Shown here in pieces: positions 35,292 to 43,753 of a stretch of 64,000 bases of DNA (position 1 is its first letter; every line of letters begins with the position of its first letter). Made by a program: the position numbers and the translations under genes. Origin of the DNA: Rhodococcus jostii RHA1. GTDB taxonomy: Bacteria > Actinomycetota > Actinomycetes > Mycobacteriales > Mycobacteriaceae. Location of the stretch: NCBI RefSeq assembly GCF_000014565.1, contig NC_008268.1:62001-126000 (forward strand). Direction: 5' to 3'. The notes below the pieces were generated by a model. The model saw only the letters and a list, made by a program, of their open reading frames with translations. It was not told the origin of the DNA and searched no databases.

Positions 35292-36362
35292 ATGATTCGC
35301 GTTGCCTCCGTCCCGGAGTCCCATGTCTACGTTCGTCATCTGGGCGAGCCGGACGGAGGCGGCGGCGACGTCGTCCGTCTCGCCGATCCCGTCCCGGCAG
35401 ACGGTCGCAAGGTCCCCGGGGGATGGTGGCCACCGCTCATGCTCGATCCGGGCTGGATCAGCCGCCACCATCGCGAATTCGACGTGTTCCACATTCATTT
35501 CGGATTCGACGCCATCGAACCGGCGGACATGAAGGACATCGTCCACGAGTTGTCCGCCCGCGGGAAGCCCTTGGTCTACACGGTGCACGACCTCCGCAAC
35601 CCACACCACCCCGACGCCGGGCCGCACCTGGAGGTTCTCGACGTGCTGGTGCCCGCCGCTACCGAGTTGGCCACACTCACCGAGGGCGCCGCAGCCGTCA
35701 TCGACGCGAACTGGGCCCGCACCGCGACGGTCCTCGCTCACCCGCACGTCGTGGAGCGCCCTCTGGTCGAGCGTCCCCGCCCGGACTCGGACGACTTCGT
35801 GGTCGGGGTGCACGTCAAGAGTCTGCGCGCCAACATGGATCCGTTCCCGGTCCTGGACGCGCTGACCCGCACGGTCGCCGCTCTCCGCGGAGCGCGTCTG
35901 CAGATCGATATCCACGACGAGATCTTCCGACCGGACAGTTATTGGTACGCGCCGAACGCGGCGGCGCGACTCCTGCGCTACCGCGACGCCGATCGGGTCG
36001 ACGTGCGCGTCCACCCGTACTTCACCGACGCCCAGTTGTGGAAGTACCTGTCGTCGCTGTCGGTCTCAGTGCTGCCCTACCGCTTCGGCACCCACTCCGG
36101 GTGGCTCGAGGCGTGCTACGACCTGGGTACCGCGGTGGTCGCCCCGACATGCGGCTTCTATGCGCAGCAACAGGACTGTGCCACTTTCGGATTCGACGAG
36201 GACTCCTTCGACGCCGCCTCGCTCGACCGGGCCGTCCGCACCCTGCACCGATCCGCGACGGCCCGGGCGACGTGGCACGAGCGCGCAACCCAGCGGCGCC
36301 TGCTCGCGCAGGCGCATCACAACCTGTACGAAAGAGCACTGTCGTGGCGTGCGCTGCCGTGA
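35292..36362 (+). CDS. Glycosyltransferase, GT-B type (first gene of a four-gene operon)
   Basis: 356 residues. FDVFHIHFGFD and YTVHDLRNPH in the N-domain, then a C-domain with VLPYRFGTHSGWLEACYDLGTAVVAPTCGFY, the donor-site region of GT-B enzymes. Lacks a full E-x7-E. Donor and acceptor unknown. ATG after GAAGGAGAA. Stop overlaps the next start (GTGA). Confidence 0.8.
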   Translation: MIRVASVPESHVYVRHLGEPDGGGGDVVRLADPVPADGRKVPGGWWPPLMLDPGWISRHHREFDVFHIHFGFDAIEPADMKDIVHELSARGKPLVYTVHDLRNPHHPDAGPHLEVLDVLVPAATELATLTEGAAAVIDANWARTATVLAHPHVVERPLVERPRPDSDDFVVGVHVKSLRANMDPFPVLDALTRTVAALRGARLQIDIHDEIFRPDSYWYAPNAAARLLRYRDADRVDVRVHPYFTDAQLWKYLSSLSVSVLPYRFGTHSGWLEACYDLGTAVVAPTCGFYAQQQDCATFGFDEDSFDAASLDRAVRTLHRSATARATWHERATQRRLLAQAHHNLYERALSWRALP

Positions 36363-37471
36363 ACGTCGACGCCCTGCGCATCGCCCTGATCGCCTCCAGC
36401 CGGCACCCCATCCGCCAGCCCTTCCCCGGCGGCCTCGAATCGCACGTCTGGCACCTGGCGCGGAGCCTGTGCGCGGACGGGCATCGAGTCAGTCTGTTCG
36501 CCGGACCCGGATCCGATCCGGGTCTCGGTTGCGCGCAGCTGACGGTGGAGACCTTGGAAACGAGTGCGGCCGCCCGGCAGGACGTGTCGATGCCACCGAT
36601 GGACTTCCTGCGGGACCACCACGCCTACCTGCGGTTGATGCTCGATCTCGCCGGACCGCTGGCGGATTCGTCCGACGTGGTGCACAACCACAGCCTGCAC
36701 TACCTCCCCGTCGCCATGGCTCCCGCGGTCCCGACACCCGTGCTGTCGACATTGCACACTCCGCCCACCCCGTGGCTCGAGTCGGCTCTCGCCGTCCGGG
36801 CCGGCACCGACGCCCATTTCGTGGCCGTGAGCAAGCACACCGCCGCAGCGTGGAGTCACGCGATCGACCGCATCGACGTCGTGCCGAACGGGGTCGACGT
36901 CGACCGCTGGCCTCAGGGTGACGGCGGCCCGCACCTCATCTGGTTCGGCCGACTGGTAGCGGAGAAGGGTGCGCACGTCGCGATCGCGGCGGCGCGCCGA
37001 GCGGGCTTCGCGATCCGCCTTGCGGGGCCCATCAGCGATCCGGGCTACTTCGAGAGCACGATCGCACCCCTGCTGGGTCCCGGCGTGACCTATCTGGGCC
37101 ACCTAGCCCAGCCCGAGTTGGCGACCGCGATCGGCGGTTCGGCGGCGGCGGTGATCACCCCGCTGTGGGACGAACCGTACGGTCTGGTCGTCGCCGAAGC
37201 GCTCGCCTGCGGAACGCCGGTCGCCGCGTTCGCGCGCGGCGGGATCCCCGAGGTCCTCTCCGCCGACTGCGGTCGCCTCGTTGTGCCCGACGACGTCGAC
37301 GCCCTCGCCCGGGTGATACCGCAGGTCGTCGCGTTGCCACGCCGGGTAGCCCGCGAACACGCACGGAGCCACTGCTCGGAACGTCGCATGGTGGACGCCT
37401 ACGTGAACATCTACCGGCGGCTCGCGGCGAACCGGGTCCGCGCCGACGGCGACCGGAAGGTGGCATCGTGA
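36359..37471 (+). CDS. Glycosyltransferase family 4
   Basis: 370 residues: PGGLESHVWHLARSL in the N-domain, STLHTPPTPWLES, VPNGVDVDRW, WFGRLVAEKGAHVAI, and the donor-binding EPYGLVVAEAL (E-x7-E), GTPVAAFARGGIPEVL. This is a retaining GT4 of the mannosyl/glucosyl type. GTG start overlapping the upstream stop; stop overlapping the next GTG. Confidence 0.9.
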   Translation: MNVDALRIALIASSRHPIRQPFPGGLESHVWHLARSLCADGHRVSLFAGPGSDPGLGCAQLTVETLETSAAARQDVSMPPMDFLRDHHAYLRLMLDLAGPLADSSDVVHNHSLHYLPVAMAPAVPTPVLSTLHTPPTPWLESALAVRAGTDAHFVAVSKHTAAAWSHAIDRIDVVPNGVDVDRWPQGDGGPHLIWFGRLVAEKGAHVAIAAARRAGFAIRLAGPISDPGYFESTIAPLLGPGVTYLGHLAQPELATAIGGSAAAVITPLWDEPYGLVVAEALACGTPVAAFARGGIPEVLSADCGRLVVPDDVDALARVIPQVVALPRRVAREHARSHCSERRMVDAYVNIYRRLAANRVRADGDRKVAS

Positions 37472-38463
37472 TCGGCTACTACATCCACCACCACGGGACG
37501 GGCCACCGGGTGCGCGCCTCGAGCATCTGCGCGGCCCTGGAGGCACCGGTCACCGCTCTCTCCTCGGCGCCGGTCGACCCCGGCGGTCCATTCGTGGACC
37601 GTGTCCGGCTGGCGCGCGACGACCGGGGCTCCTCCCCCGAGAACCCCACCGCCGACGGCGCACTGCACTGGGTTCCCGCCCACGACGTCGGGCTGCGGAC
37701 CCGCATGTCCCGGATAGCGTCGTGGGTCGACGCGACCCGACCCAGCCTGATGGTCGTCGACGTCTCGGTGGAGGTGGCTGCATTCGTTCGACTGCTGGGC
37801 GTGCCCGTGGTGATGATCGCGATGCCGGGAGAGCGCACAGATCCAGCCCATCGTCTCGGCTACCGGCTCGCCGACCACATCGTGGCCGCATGGCCGCAGG
37901 CGATGTACGACCCGGAATGGTTACGGGAATTCGCGCACAAGACCACATTCGTCGGCGGGATCAGTCGGTTCGACGGCCGCGCATCCGCCGCCGGTCCCGC
38001 CTCCTCCCGACCCCGGATCCTGGTGCTCAGCGGCACCGCGGTGACGGTCGGGGACGTCCGTCGGTGCGCCCACGTGCATCGCGACTATCGATGGCAGGCA
38101 CTCGGGGTTCCGGGCGCACCGTGGATCGAGGACCCCTGGCCGGAACTGTGCGGCGCCGACGTCGTCGTGTCCGACGCCGGGCAGAACTCGGTCGCCGAGA
38201 TCGCCGCCGCCCGCCGTCCGGCCATCGTCATCGCGCAGCCGCGTCCGTTCGGTGAACAATCGGCCACGGCGCACTCGCTCGCGAGCGGTGGACTCGCCGT
38301 GTCGATACCGCAGTGGCCGGAGGTGACCAGATGGCCGGCGCTGCTCGACCGGGCACTCGCCCTCGGCGGCGACAGCTGGGTGCGTTGGCAGACCGCGGGC
38401 GCCGCCACCCGCGCAGCGGCAGTCATCGACAGCCTGGCGAAACGGGCGGAATCGGCGCCGTGA
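37468..38463 (+). CDS. MurG/UGT-like glycosyltransferase
   Basis: 331 residues. N-terminus IGYYIHHHGTGHRVRASSIC is the MurG/MGDG synthase-type glycine/histidine loop; the C-domain has ADVVVSDAGQNSVAEIAAARRPAIVI, the sugar-nucleotide site of the GT28/GT1 fold (usually GG..T..E). Inverting transferase expected. Overlaps neighbours at both ends by GTGA. Confidence 0.82.
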   Translation: MIGYYIHHHGTGHRVRASSICAALEAPVTALSSAPVDPGGPFVDRVRLARDDRGSSPENPTADGALHWVPAHDVGLRTRMSRIASWVDATRPSLMVVDVSVEVAAFVRLLGVPVVMIAMPGERTDPAHRLGYRLADHIVAAWPQAMYDPEWLREFAHKTTFVGGISRFDGRASAAGPASSRPRILVLSGTAVTVGDVRRCAHVHRDYRWQALGVPGAPWIEDPWPELCGADVVVSDAGQNSVAEIAAARRPAIVIAQPRPFGEQSATAHSLASGGLAVSIPQWPEVTRWPALLDRALALGGDSWVRWQTAGAATRAAAVIDSLAKRAESAP

Positions 38464-39284
38464 AGGTCGCGGTCGTAACGATCGCCGCACGCCGGGACCG
38501 TCATCTGCGGATGCAGTTGCGTTCCCTCGAACGGAGCCAGCGTACCTGCGACGACCACATCGTCGTCGCGATGGGTGACCCGCGGACGATGGACACTGTC
38601 TCCGAGAACGGACACGCACGGGGGATCTGGCTCGACCACGACGACGGCCCGCTGCCCCTGGCGGCCGCACGCAATGCGGGTGCGGATGCCGCACTCGCCG
38701 CCGGCGCCGATCTGCTGGTCTTCCTCGACGTCGACTGCCTGGCGTCCGAGGGTCTTCTCGGCTGCTACGTGTCGGCGGCCGAGCATCCGGACAACCGGTC
38801 GGCCCTGCTGTCCGGCCCCGTGACGTACCTTCCGCCTCCAGAACCCGCAGGGTACGACCTCGCCGGGCTCGGGCGGCTGCGATCCCCTCACCCGGCCCGC
38901 CCGGCGCCGCCGCACGGGACCGTCACAGCGGGAAGCGACTTCGATCTGTTCTGGTCACTGTCCTTCGCCGTCGGCCGGGCGACCTGGCAGCACATCGGCG
39001 GGTTCTGCACCGACTACACCGGCTACGGCGGCGAGGACACCGACTTCGCGCAGACCGCCCGCGCCGCGGGAGTCGGTCTGCGATGGGTGGGCGGAGCCGA
39101 CGCGTTTCACCAGTATCACCCCGTGTCGGATCCACCCGTCGAGCACCTGCGGGACATCCTCACCAACGCCCACACCTTCCACCGGCGCTGGGGGTGGTGG
39201 CCGATGCAAGGCTGGCTGAGGGCGTTCGAAGCCGACGGCCTGATCGAGTACGACCGCGATCGCCGCACGTGGGTGAGGAGTTGA
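38460..39284 (+). CDS. Glycosyltransferase family 2 with galactosyltransferase-type C-domain
   Basis: 274 residues: VAVVTIAARRDRHL at the N-terminus, DDGPLPLAAARNAGADAAL, LVFLDVDCL (the metal-binding D-x-D), and C-terminal YTGYGGEDTDFAQTARAAGVGLRW (Glyco_transf_7C type acceptor region). Inverting GT-A enzyme. Last gene of the operon. Three consecutive GTGA junctions imply a fixed ratio of the four enzymes and a common product, probably a small glycoconjugate; inference. Confidence 0.87.
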   Translation: MKVAVVTIAARRDRHLRMQLRSLERSQRTCDDHIVVAMGDPRTMDTVSENGHARGIWLDHDDGPLPLAAARNAGADAALAAGADLLVFLDVDCLASEGLLGCYVSAAEHPDNRSALLSGPVTYLPPPEPAGYDLAGLGRLRSPHPARPAPPHGTVTAGSDFDLFWSLSFAVGRATWQHIGGFCTDYTGYGGEDTDFAQTARAAGVGLRWVGGADAFHQYHPVSDPPVEHLRDILTNAHTFHRRWGWWPMQGWLRAFEADGLIEYDRDRRTWVRS

Positions 39285-39286
39285 CC

Positions 39287-40057
39287 TCACTCGGGATTCG
39301 TCGTCACCGACTCGACGATGCGGCGCGCCACCTCGGCCAACTTGACGTGCTCCTGCTGCGACTGCGCGACGAGGATCTCGAACGCCTGGTCCGCGGGCAC
39401 GCCCCGCAGCGCCATCACGATTCCCTTGGCCTGCTCGATGACCGCACGGGACTTCATGGCCTTCGTGAGACCCGAAACCTCGTTCCTGGCCAACTCCACG
39501 CTGCGGGCGCTCCTCAGCAAACCCTCGATCGCCGTCGTGTAGACGAGCAGCACCACGGCGTCGAGTTCGCTGAACCCGTGATCCCCCTGCCCGTAGATGT
39601 TGAGTGTGCCGGCGAGGGCCTCGTCGACGGCGAGCGGCGCGGATAGGAAGCTGCGCATGCCGGCCTGGTCGAGATTGTCCGCGACCGACGGCCACCGGGC
39701 CGCGGCCTCCCCGAGCCGGGCCTTGACGACCTTCCGCGTTCCGGCGACACCGAAGTAGTCGCCGTCGAGGGCCTGAAAGTTCGGAATGTCGATCTCACGG
39801 ACCGCCTCGTCCGTGTACGCGACGGTCACCACCCGTCCGTCGCGCAGCAGCGAAATCCCGGCCATGTCGGCGTCGGCGATCGCGTCCACCACCTGGTCGC
39901 AGACCCGCTGAAGCAGCAGGCTCATCTCCACCTGCGAGCCAGAATTGCGATTGAACTCGTCCAACGCGGTTGCCAAGGAGCCCAATTGGGCGGCGATCGT
40001 CGCGTTGTCGAGCTTGGGGGACATCGACTCGGGGCGCTCACCCACAGTCTCGGCCAT
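39287..40057 (-). CDS. GAF-ANTAR RNA-binding regulator
   Basis: 256 residues. GAF domain about 40-170 and ANTAR domain about 185-240 (LTKAMKSRAVIEQAKGIVMALRGVPADQAFEILVAQSQQEHVKL). ANTAR domains bind paired hairpins to prevent termination. The ATG is chosen because GAGGTG lies 9 nt upstream; the in-frame GTG 12 nt earlier has no site. Convergent with the glycosyltransferase operon, 2 bp apart. A related GAF-ANTAR gene is at 49,753. Confidence 0.88.
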   Translation of the reverse strand: MAETVGERPESMSPKLDNATIAAQLGSLATALDEFNRNSGSQVEMSLLLQRVCDQVVDAIADADMAGISLLRDGRVVTVAYTDEAVREIDIPNFQALDGDYFGVAGTRKVVKARLGEAAARWPSVADNLDQAGMRSFLSAPLAVDEALAGTLNIYGQGDHGFSELDAVVLLVYTTAIEGLLRSARSVELARNEVSGLTKAMKSRAVIEQAKGIVMALRGVPADQAFEILVAQSQQEHVKLAEVARRIVESVTTNPE

Positions 40058-40143
40058 TCTCGGATACACCTCAAAATTCCGGGTGTAACCGACAGGACAC
40101 CCACTGAACGAACGCAGCAGTTGTCTCTACCGTCGAGAAGACT

Positions 40144-41286
40144 TTACTCGACCCCGGGACCGCCTCCGTCCACCGATCCCGTCCCGGACGGTGAGGCGGG
40201 AGATTCCCCGGTCAGCAAACTCAGCGCCGCCGCGGACGGCCGGAGGATGCTTCCGGCGCTCATCGACGAACCCCGGGTCAGACCGCTGTGGGAGGACACC
40301 GCGTCCTCGAAGTTGCGGAGCCGCTCCTCCGCCGTCCGGCAGGCGGCGACCGGAGCGTCGCGGCTGTCGGCGAAGGCGAATTCGGCTCGGATCACGTCTG
40401 CCAGTGCGTCCACGAACGCGGCCGCACTCTCCCGGATCTCCGGGTCGAGCGGGCCGAACGGGGGTTGCGGCGCCAGCGCCAGCGAGGTGGCGCGGACGAT
40501 CTCCGTGCACTGGGGCCAGCCCTCGGACAGCGCCACGACCGCCGGTTTCCATTTCCTTCCGGCGGCGGCCGGACCGGCGGCGCGTCGCATATTGGCGCGC
40601 GCGCTCTCATCCGTCCAGGCCACGGCGTCCAGGGCGTCGTCCAGTTGCACCCGCACGTGCGCCGCCCGTTCAGCCCAACGATCGGGCTGTCCACCGGTTC
40701 CCGGTTCCCGCAACTCCCGGGCCACGTCGCACAACAGCGACGTGGCCGTCGAACCCAGCCCCGTCACTGCGCGTTCGGACCGCCTCAGGTACAGCGGAGG
40801 CAGGAGCAGCGCGTTCACGGCCACCCCGGTGCCGGCGCCGAGCGCGATCGCCAGGATGCGGTCGCCGAGTATCGCCGGTTGATCGGAATCGCCGTACGTC
40901 ACCATCAGCAGCGCGGTGACCGCCACCCACACCCCGCTCGAACCGAATCGGTGCCACCGGCCGAGCAGGAGACCCGTCAGCACCGCCACACCGACACCGA
41001 CGGTGACCGAATCGAGCAGCATTCCGACCGCCGCGGCCAGCAACACCCCGAGCGAGACCGCCGCGAGTTGCTCGCCGGCCACCCGCAGTGATCGCGACAC
41101 GGTGACCTCGATCATGAACACCGCTGCGTAGGGCGCGAGGAACGGCTGCGGCAGCCCGAGAAGGCGCTCGGCCAGAATCCATGCGAGCACCGCAGCGGTC
41201 GCGGCCTTCGCCGACTGCACCACCACGGTGTTTCGCTGACCGTCCCCCGCCCACGAGCGCAGACGTCGGAGTGTGGTGACGTGCAA
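40144..41286 (-). CDS. FUSC-like/aromatic acid exporter family membrane protein
   Basis: About 380 residues. Six N-terminal TM helices (about 25-175; AATAAVLAWILAERLLGLPQPFLAPYAAVFMIEVTVSRSL) followed by a soluble helical domain, the half-size FUSC/ArAE layout. The start is unclear: TTG at 41,286 follows AGGGAGAGAAGGA, TTG at 41,316 is the longest. Substrate unknown. Confidence 0.78.
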   Translation of the reverse strand: MHVTTLRRLRSWAGDGQRNTVVVQSAKAATAAVLAWILAERLLGLPQPFLAPYAAVFMIEVTVSRSLRVAGEQLAAVSLGVLLAAAVGMLLDSVTVGVGVAVLTGLLLGRWHRFGSSGVWVAVTALLMVTYGDSDQPAILGDRILAIALGAGTGVAVNALLLPPLYLRRSERAVTGLGSTATSLLCDVARELREPGTGGQPDRWAERAAHVRVQLDDALDAVAWTDESARANMRRAAGPAAAGRKWKPAVVALSEGWPQCTEIVRATSLALAPQPPFGPLDPEIRESAAAFVDALADVIRAEFAFADSRDAPVAACRTAEERLRNFEDAVSSHSGLTRGSSMSAGSILRPSAAALSLLTGESPASPSGTGSVDGGGPGVE

Positions 41287-41355
41287 GAGTCCTTCTCTCC
41301 CTTCGTGCGACGACAAGTGCCGTGTGCCCGAGTCGCGGCAGCACCAACCGACACG

Positions 41356-41380
41356 GTTCGAACGCGGCGCGTCCGGGTAT
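41356..41380 (+). promoter_or_regulatory. SigF-like promoter (GTTC-N15-GGGTAT)
   Basis: -35 GTTC at 41356-41359 (in GGTTCG), 15-nt spacer, -10 GGGTAT at 41375-41380. It fits the actinobacterial SigF pattern. The ATG of the next gene begins only 10 nt after the -10, so the message would have a leader of about 0-5 nt. Confidence 0.6.
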
Positions 41381-41390
41381 GCCGGGCACT

Positions 41391-41645
41391 ATGAACACCC
41401 ACGTGACCGCGACGCACCTGCAGACACTTCTCGATTCGCCACTGCCGGATCCCGCCCTGATCCTGCAGGGCGGCGCCCCCACCATCGTCGATTCGGGTGA
41501 GCTGGGCGACGAGCATCAGTCCCTGATCATCGTGACCCGGACCGAACTGCGCGAGCAACTCCCGCAGGACCGCAACTGCTCGCAGAGCGATCTGGAGTTC
41601 CACGCCGCGTCGCTCGAATCGACGGTCGCGGGTTTGGGTGGCTGA
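41391..41645 (+). CDS. Small hypothetical protein, probably SigF-dependent
   Basis: 84 residues, soluble, acidic, with TLLDSPLPDPALILQGGAPTIVDSGEL and VTRTELREQLP. I do not recognise it. There is no ribosome-binding site; instead a SigF-type promoter ends 10 nt before the ATG, suggesting a leaderless or near-leaderless mRNA. Convergent with sigF, 10 bp apart. Confidence 0.65.
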   Translation: MNTHVTATHLQTLLDSPLPDPALILQGGAPTIVDSGELGDEHQSLIIVTRTELREQLPQDRNCSQSDLEFHAASLESTVAGLGG

Positions 41646-41655
41646 CCCGGGGTGA

Positions 41656-42453
41656 TCAGCCGTCGCCCAGCTGCGCCCGCAGTCCGGAGAGGGTGCGCGC
41701 CAGGATCCTCGACACCTGCATCTGCGAGACGCCCACGCGCTGGGCGATTTCCGTCTGGGTCATCGATCCGAAGAACCGCAACATCAGCACGCGGCGTTCG
41801 AGCGGCGGAAGTTTCTGCAGCGCAGGCCGCACGGCGGCGTGACTCTCCACGTTCGCGAGCTCCGGATCCTCCTCGCCGAGCGTCTCCGCGAGGGGAAGGT
41901 CGTCGGGATCATCACCCATGGCTGCATCCATCGACAAGGTTTGGTAGGCGTTCTTCGCGAGCAGGCCCTCGGATACTTCACGGACGTCGAGTTCGAGTTG
42001 GGCGGCGATCTCACTGGCCGAAGGTGACCGACCCAGTTCCTGCGACAGCTCGTCGACGGCCTTGGTGATCAACGCGTGAAGTTCCTGCATGCGGCGGGGC
42101 ACCCGCATCGACCAGCCGGTGTCGCGGAAATACCGGCGAACCTCGCCCATGATCGTGGGCACCGCGTAGGACACGAAGTCGAAGCCCCGGTCCGGATCGA
42201 AGCGGTCGACGGCCTTGACCAGTCCGAGCCGGGCGACCTGCAGCAGATCCTCGTGCGCCTCGCCGCGCCCGCCGAATCGGCGGGCGATGTGATCGGCGAG
42301 CGGAAGGCAGCGTGTGATGACTTCGTCGCGCAGCGCGGACGCCTCCCCGGACGACGCGTCCAAGGCTCGCAGGCGCGCCACCGTGGGCGCCACGTCCTTG
42401 TAGTCGTCTCTGCCGGGACGGTGCCGCTCGCCACGTTCCGAAACCGGTGACAC
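41656..42453 (-). CDS. sigF: RNA polymerase sigma factor SigF (SigB/SigF/SigG group)
   Basis: 265 residues: region 2 (CLPLADHIARRFGGRGEAHEDLLQVARLGLVKAVDRFDPDRGFDFVSYAVPTIMGEVRRYFRDTGW), region 3 (VPRRMQELHALITKAVDEL), region 4 (LPPLERRVLMLRFFGSMTQTEIAQRVGVSQMQVSRIL). This is the full Type III stress sigma layout. The GTG start shares a base with the stop of the anti-sigma gene (TAGTG). The operon is preceded by a SigF-like promoter, so it likely activates itself. It probably drives the neighbouring dps and holin-like operons. Confidence 0.92.
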   Translation of the reverse strand: MSPVSERGERHRPGRDDYKDVAPTVARLRALDASSGEASALRDEVITRCLPLADHIARRFGGRGEAHEDLLQVARLGLVKAVDRFDPDRGFDFVSYAVPTIMGEVRRYFRDTGWSMRVPRRMQELHALITKAVDELSQELGRSPSASEIAAQLELDVREVSEGLLAKNAYQTLSMDAAMGDDPDDLPLAETLGEEDPELANVESHAAVRPALQKLPPLERRVLMLRFFGSMTQTEIAQRVGVSQMQVSRILARTLSGLRAQLGDG

Positions 42454-42884
42454 TAGATGGTGCCCCTGTATTTGACCAGTTCCACCGCCACGGTCCGTTC
42501 GACGGACCCGTTGCCGACGGGTCCCTCCGATACCGAAACCGCATTCATCAACGTCTCGAGCACGTGCCAGCCGAAGCTCTCCCGGTTGGGCACTCCGCCG
42601 CGGGTGAGGGGTGCACTGATCGTCACATGCAACCCCGGCTCCGTGACGACGAACGAACACGTCAGTTCGGCACTTCCCGGCGCAGCCGCGATCAGTTCCG
42701 AACACACCTCGTCCACGGCAAGTTTGATATCGGCCACGTCGTCGAGCGTGAAGTCTCCCAGAACGGCGAGAGTTTCCGCGACGGCGCGCACCACAGGCAA
42801 CTGTTCGAACTCCGCCGCCACACGAAGCTCCACGGGCACACCGGATCTCGTTCTCATTCGTCTAACCTCGTCGACCTCGGCCAT
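42453..42884 (-). CDS. Anti-sigma factor, RsbW/UsfX-type HATPase
   Basis: 143 residues with a GHKL ATPase fold: AVDEVCSELIAAA (N box), LHVTISAPLT (G1 position), FGWHVLETLMNAVSV (G2 position). Binds and inhibits SigF; ATP-dependent phosphorylation of STAS antagonists is expected. The ATG follows GTGGAG. Operon with sigF, 1-nt overlap. Antagonists at 33,348 and 50,696 could act on it. Confidence 0.88.
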   Translation of the reverse strand: MAEVDEVRRMRTRSGVPVELRVAAEFEQLPVVRAVAETLAVLGDFTLDDVADIKLAVDEVCSELIAAAPGSAELTCSFVVTEPGLHVTISAPLTRGGVPNRESFGWHVLETLMNAVSVSEGPVGNGSVERTVAVELVKYRGTI

Positions 42885-42929
42885 CTGCACTCCACGTCTG
42901 TGTCGTCGGTTTCTGCGACTCTCGGCAGC

Positions 42930-42954
42930 GTACCCAGCTGCCGCGACCCTCAAC
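42930..42954 (-). promoter_or_regulatory. SigF-like promoter of the anti-sigma/sigF operon (GTTG-N15-GGGTAC)
   Basis: Read on the minus strand: -35 GTTG (42954-42951, in GGGTTG), 15-nt spacer, -10 GGGTAC (42935-42930). The -10 lies 45 bp before the anti-sigma ATG. This predicts autoregulation, as known for the mycobacterial usfX-sigF operon. Confidence 0.65.
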
Positions 42955-43030
42955 CCGCCGGCGAACGAAAGTGCGAGCGCGTGCCGAATGCGTCCCGACG
43001 TGCGGGTTCGACGAACTCGATTCGGTGGGC

Positions 43031-43276
43031 TCAGGCGATCCGGACGTCGCGTGCCTGGTCGCCGGTCTCGGTGCGGCAGACGGCGAAGCTGACGCGCTGC
43101 CCTTCCTCGAGAATGCGGTGACCGTCGCCGGCGATTTCGGAGACGTGCACGAAGATGTCGTCGGATCCGTCGGCCGGGGCGAGGAAACCGAAACCCTGTT
43201 CGGCGTTGAACCATCGCACCGTGCCCGTGCGCAGTGCCGTCGACTGCCGGGCCGGCAGCGTGTGCCCGGCGCTCAT
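43031..43276 (-). CDS. Cold-shock domain protein
   Basis: 81 residues; the CSD starts at about residue 17 with TGTVRWFNAEQGFGFLAP (RNP1) and has DIFVHVS (RNP2). The 16-residue N-terminal extension is longer than in CspA. Its ATG overlaps the stop of the upstream 31-residue membrane peptide (ATGA), so the two are coupled. RNA chaperone role expected. Confidence 0.9.
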   Translation of the reverse strand: MSAGHTLPARQSTALRTGTVRWFNAEQGFGFLAPADGSDDIFVHVSEIAGDGHRILEEGQRVSFAVCRTETGDQARDVRIA

Positions 43277-43368
43277 CGTGCCGCCCTTCGATCGGCCAGG
43301 CCGTGGAGCGCAGCGCCGCCCCCCAGACTCGCAACGAGCAGAACCACAAGCAGAGCCACGTTGAGCAT
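43273..43368 (-). CDS. 31-residue membrane peptide upstream of the cold-shock gene
   Basis: ATG at 43,368 preceded by GAGGAGGAG at 2-6 nt, a very strong site; TGA overlaps the csp ATG by 4 nt. Sequence is a hydrophobic helix (LNVALLVVLLVASLGGGAAL) with a basic tail (HGLADRRAAR). It may be a leader for translation of the cold-shock gene, a membrane peptide in its own right, or both. Confidence 0.65.
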   Translation of the reverse strand: MLNVALLVVLLVASLGGGAALHGLADRRAAR

Positions 43369-43630
43369 TGCTCCTCCTCGGCGTGCGCACGGTCGACCCC
43401 TGGTCGAATCAGACCGAAGGTAGTGCCTCTAGTACGGATGTGGGGCGATTCGGGCGGAGCGTTTGCACAATCGAGATCTGCCGACCACAGCGCATCCGCG
43501 CTCCACACCGCAGAAGATCTGATTTGCTCGGCATAGATTTTGTAGTACGGTCGAGTTGTCGGAACTTCGGCGATCGAGTCAGGAACGTTGTTCGACACGA
43601 CCGCAGGTTGCGGCGAGGCAGGGTCACGGT

Positions 43631-43656
43631 GATTCGAGACTTCTCACCACGGGTAC
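43631..43656 (+). promoter_or_regulatory. SigF-like promoter upstream of dps (GATT-N16-GGGTAC)
   Basis: -35 GATT at 43631-43634, one base off GTTT, 16-nt spacer, -10 GGGTAC at 43651-43656, 97 bp before the dps ATG. The 385-bp spacer 43,369-43,753 holds no gene that I can support; it also contains the promoter for the small membrane peptide/csp pair on the other strand. Confidence 0.45.
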
Positions 43657-43753
43657 GCGGTGAGTTCATCCGGCCCCGCCTCCCCGGCAATCGAGGGGGC
43701 ACCCAATGCCTCGAAGTTCCGCCGGCAGGTAGTAGCGAAAGAGAGGACCGAGA

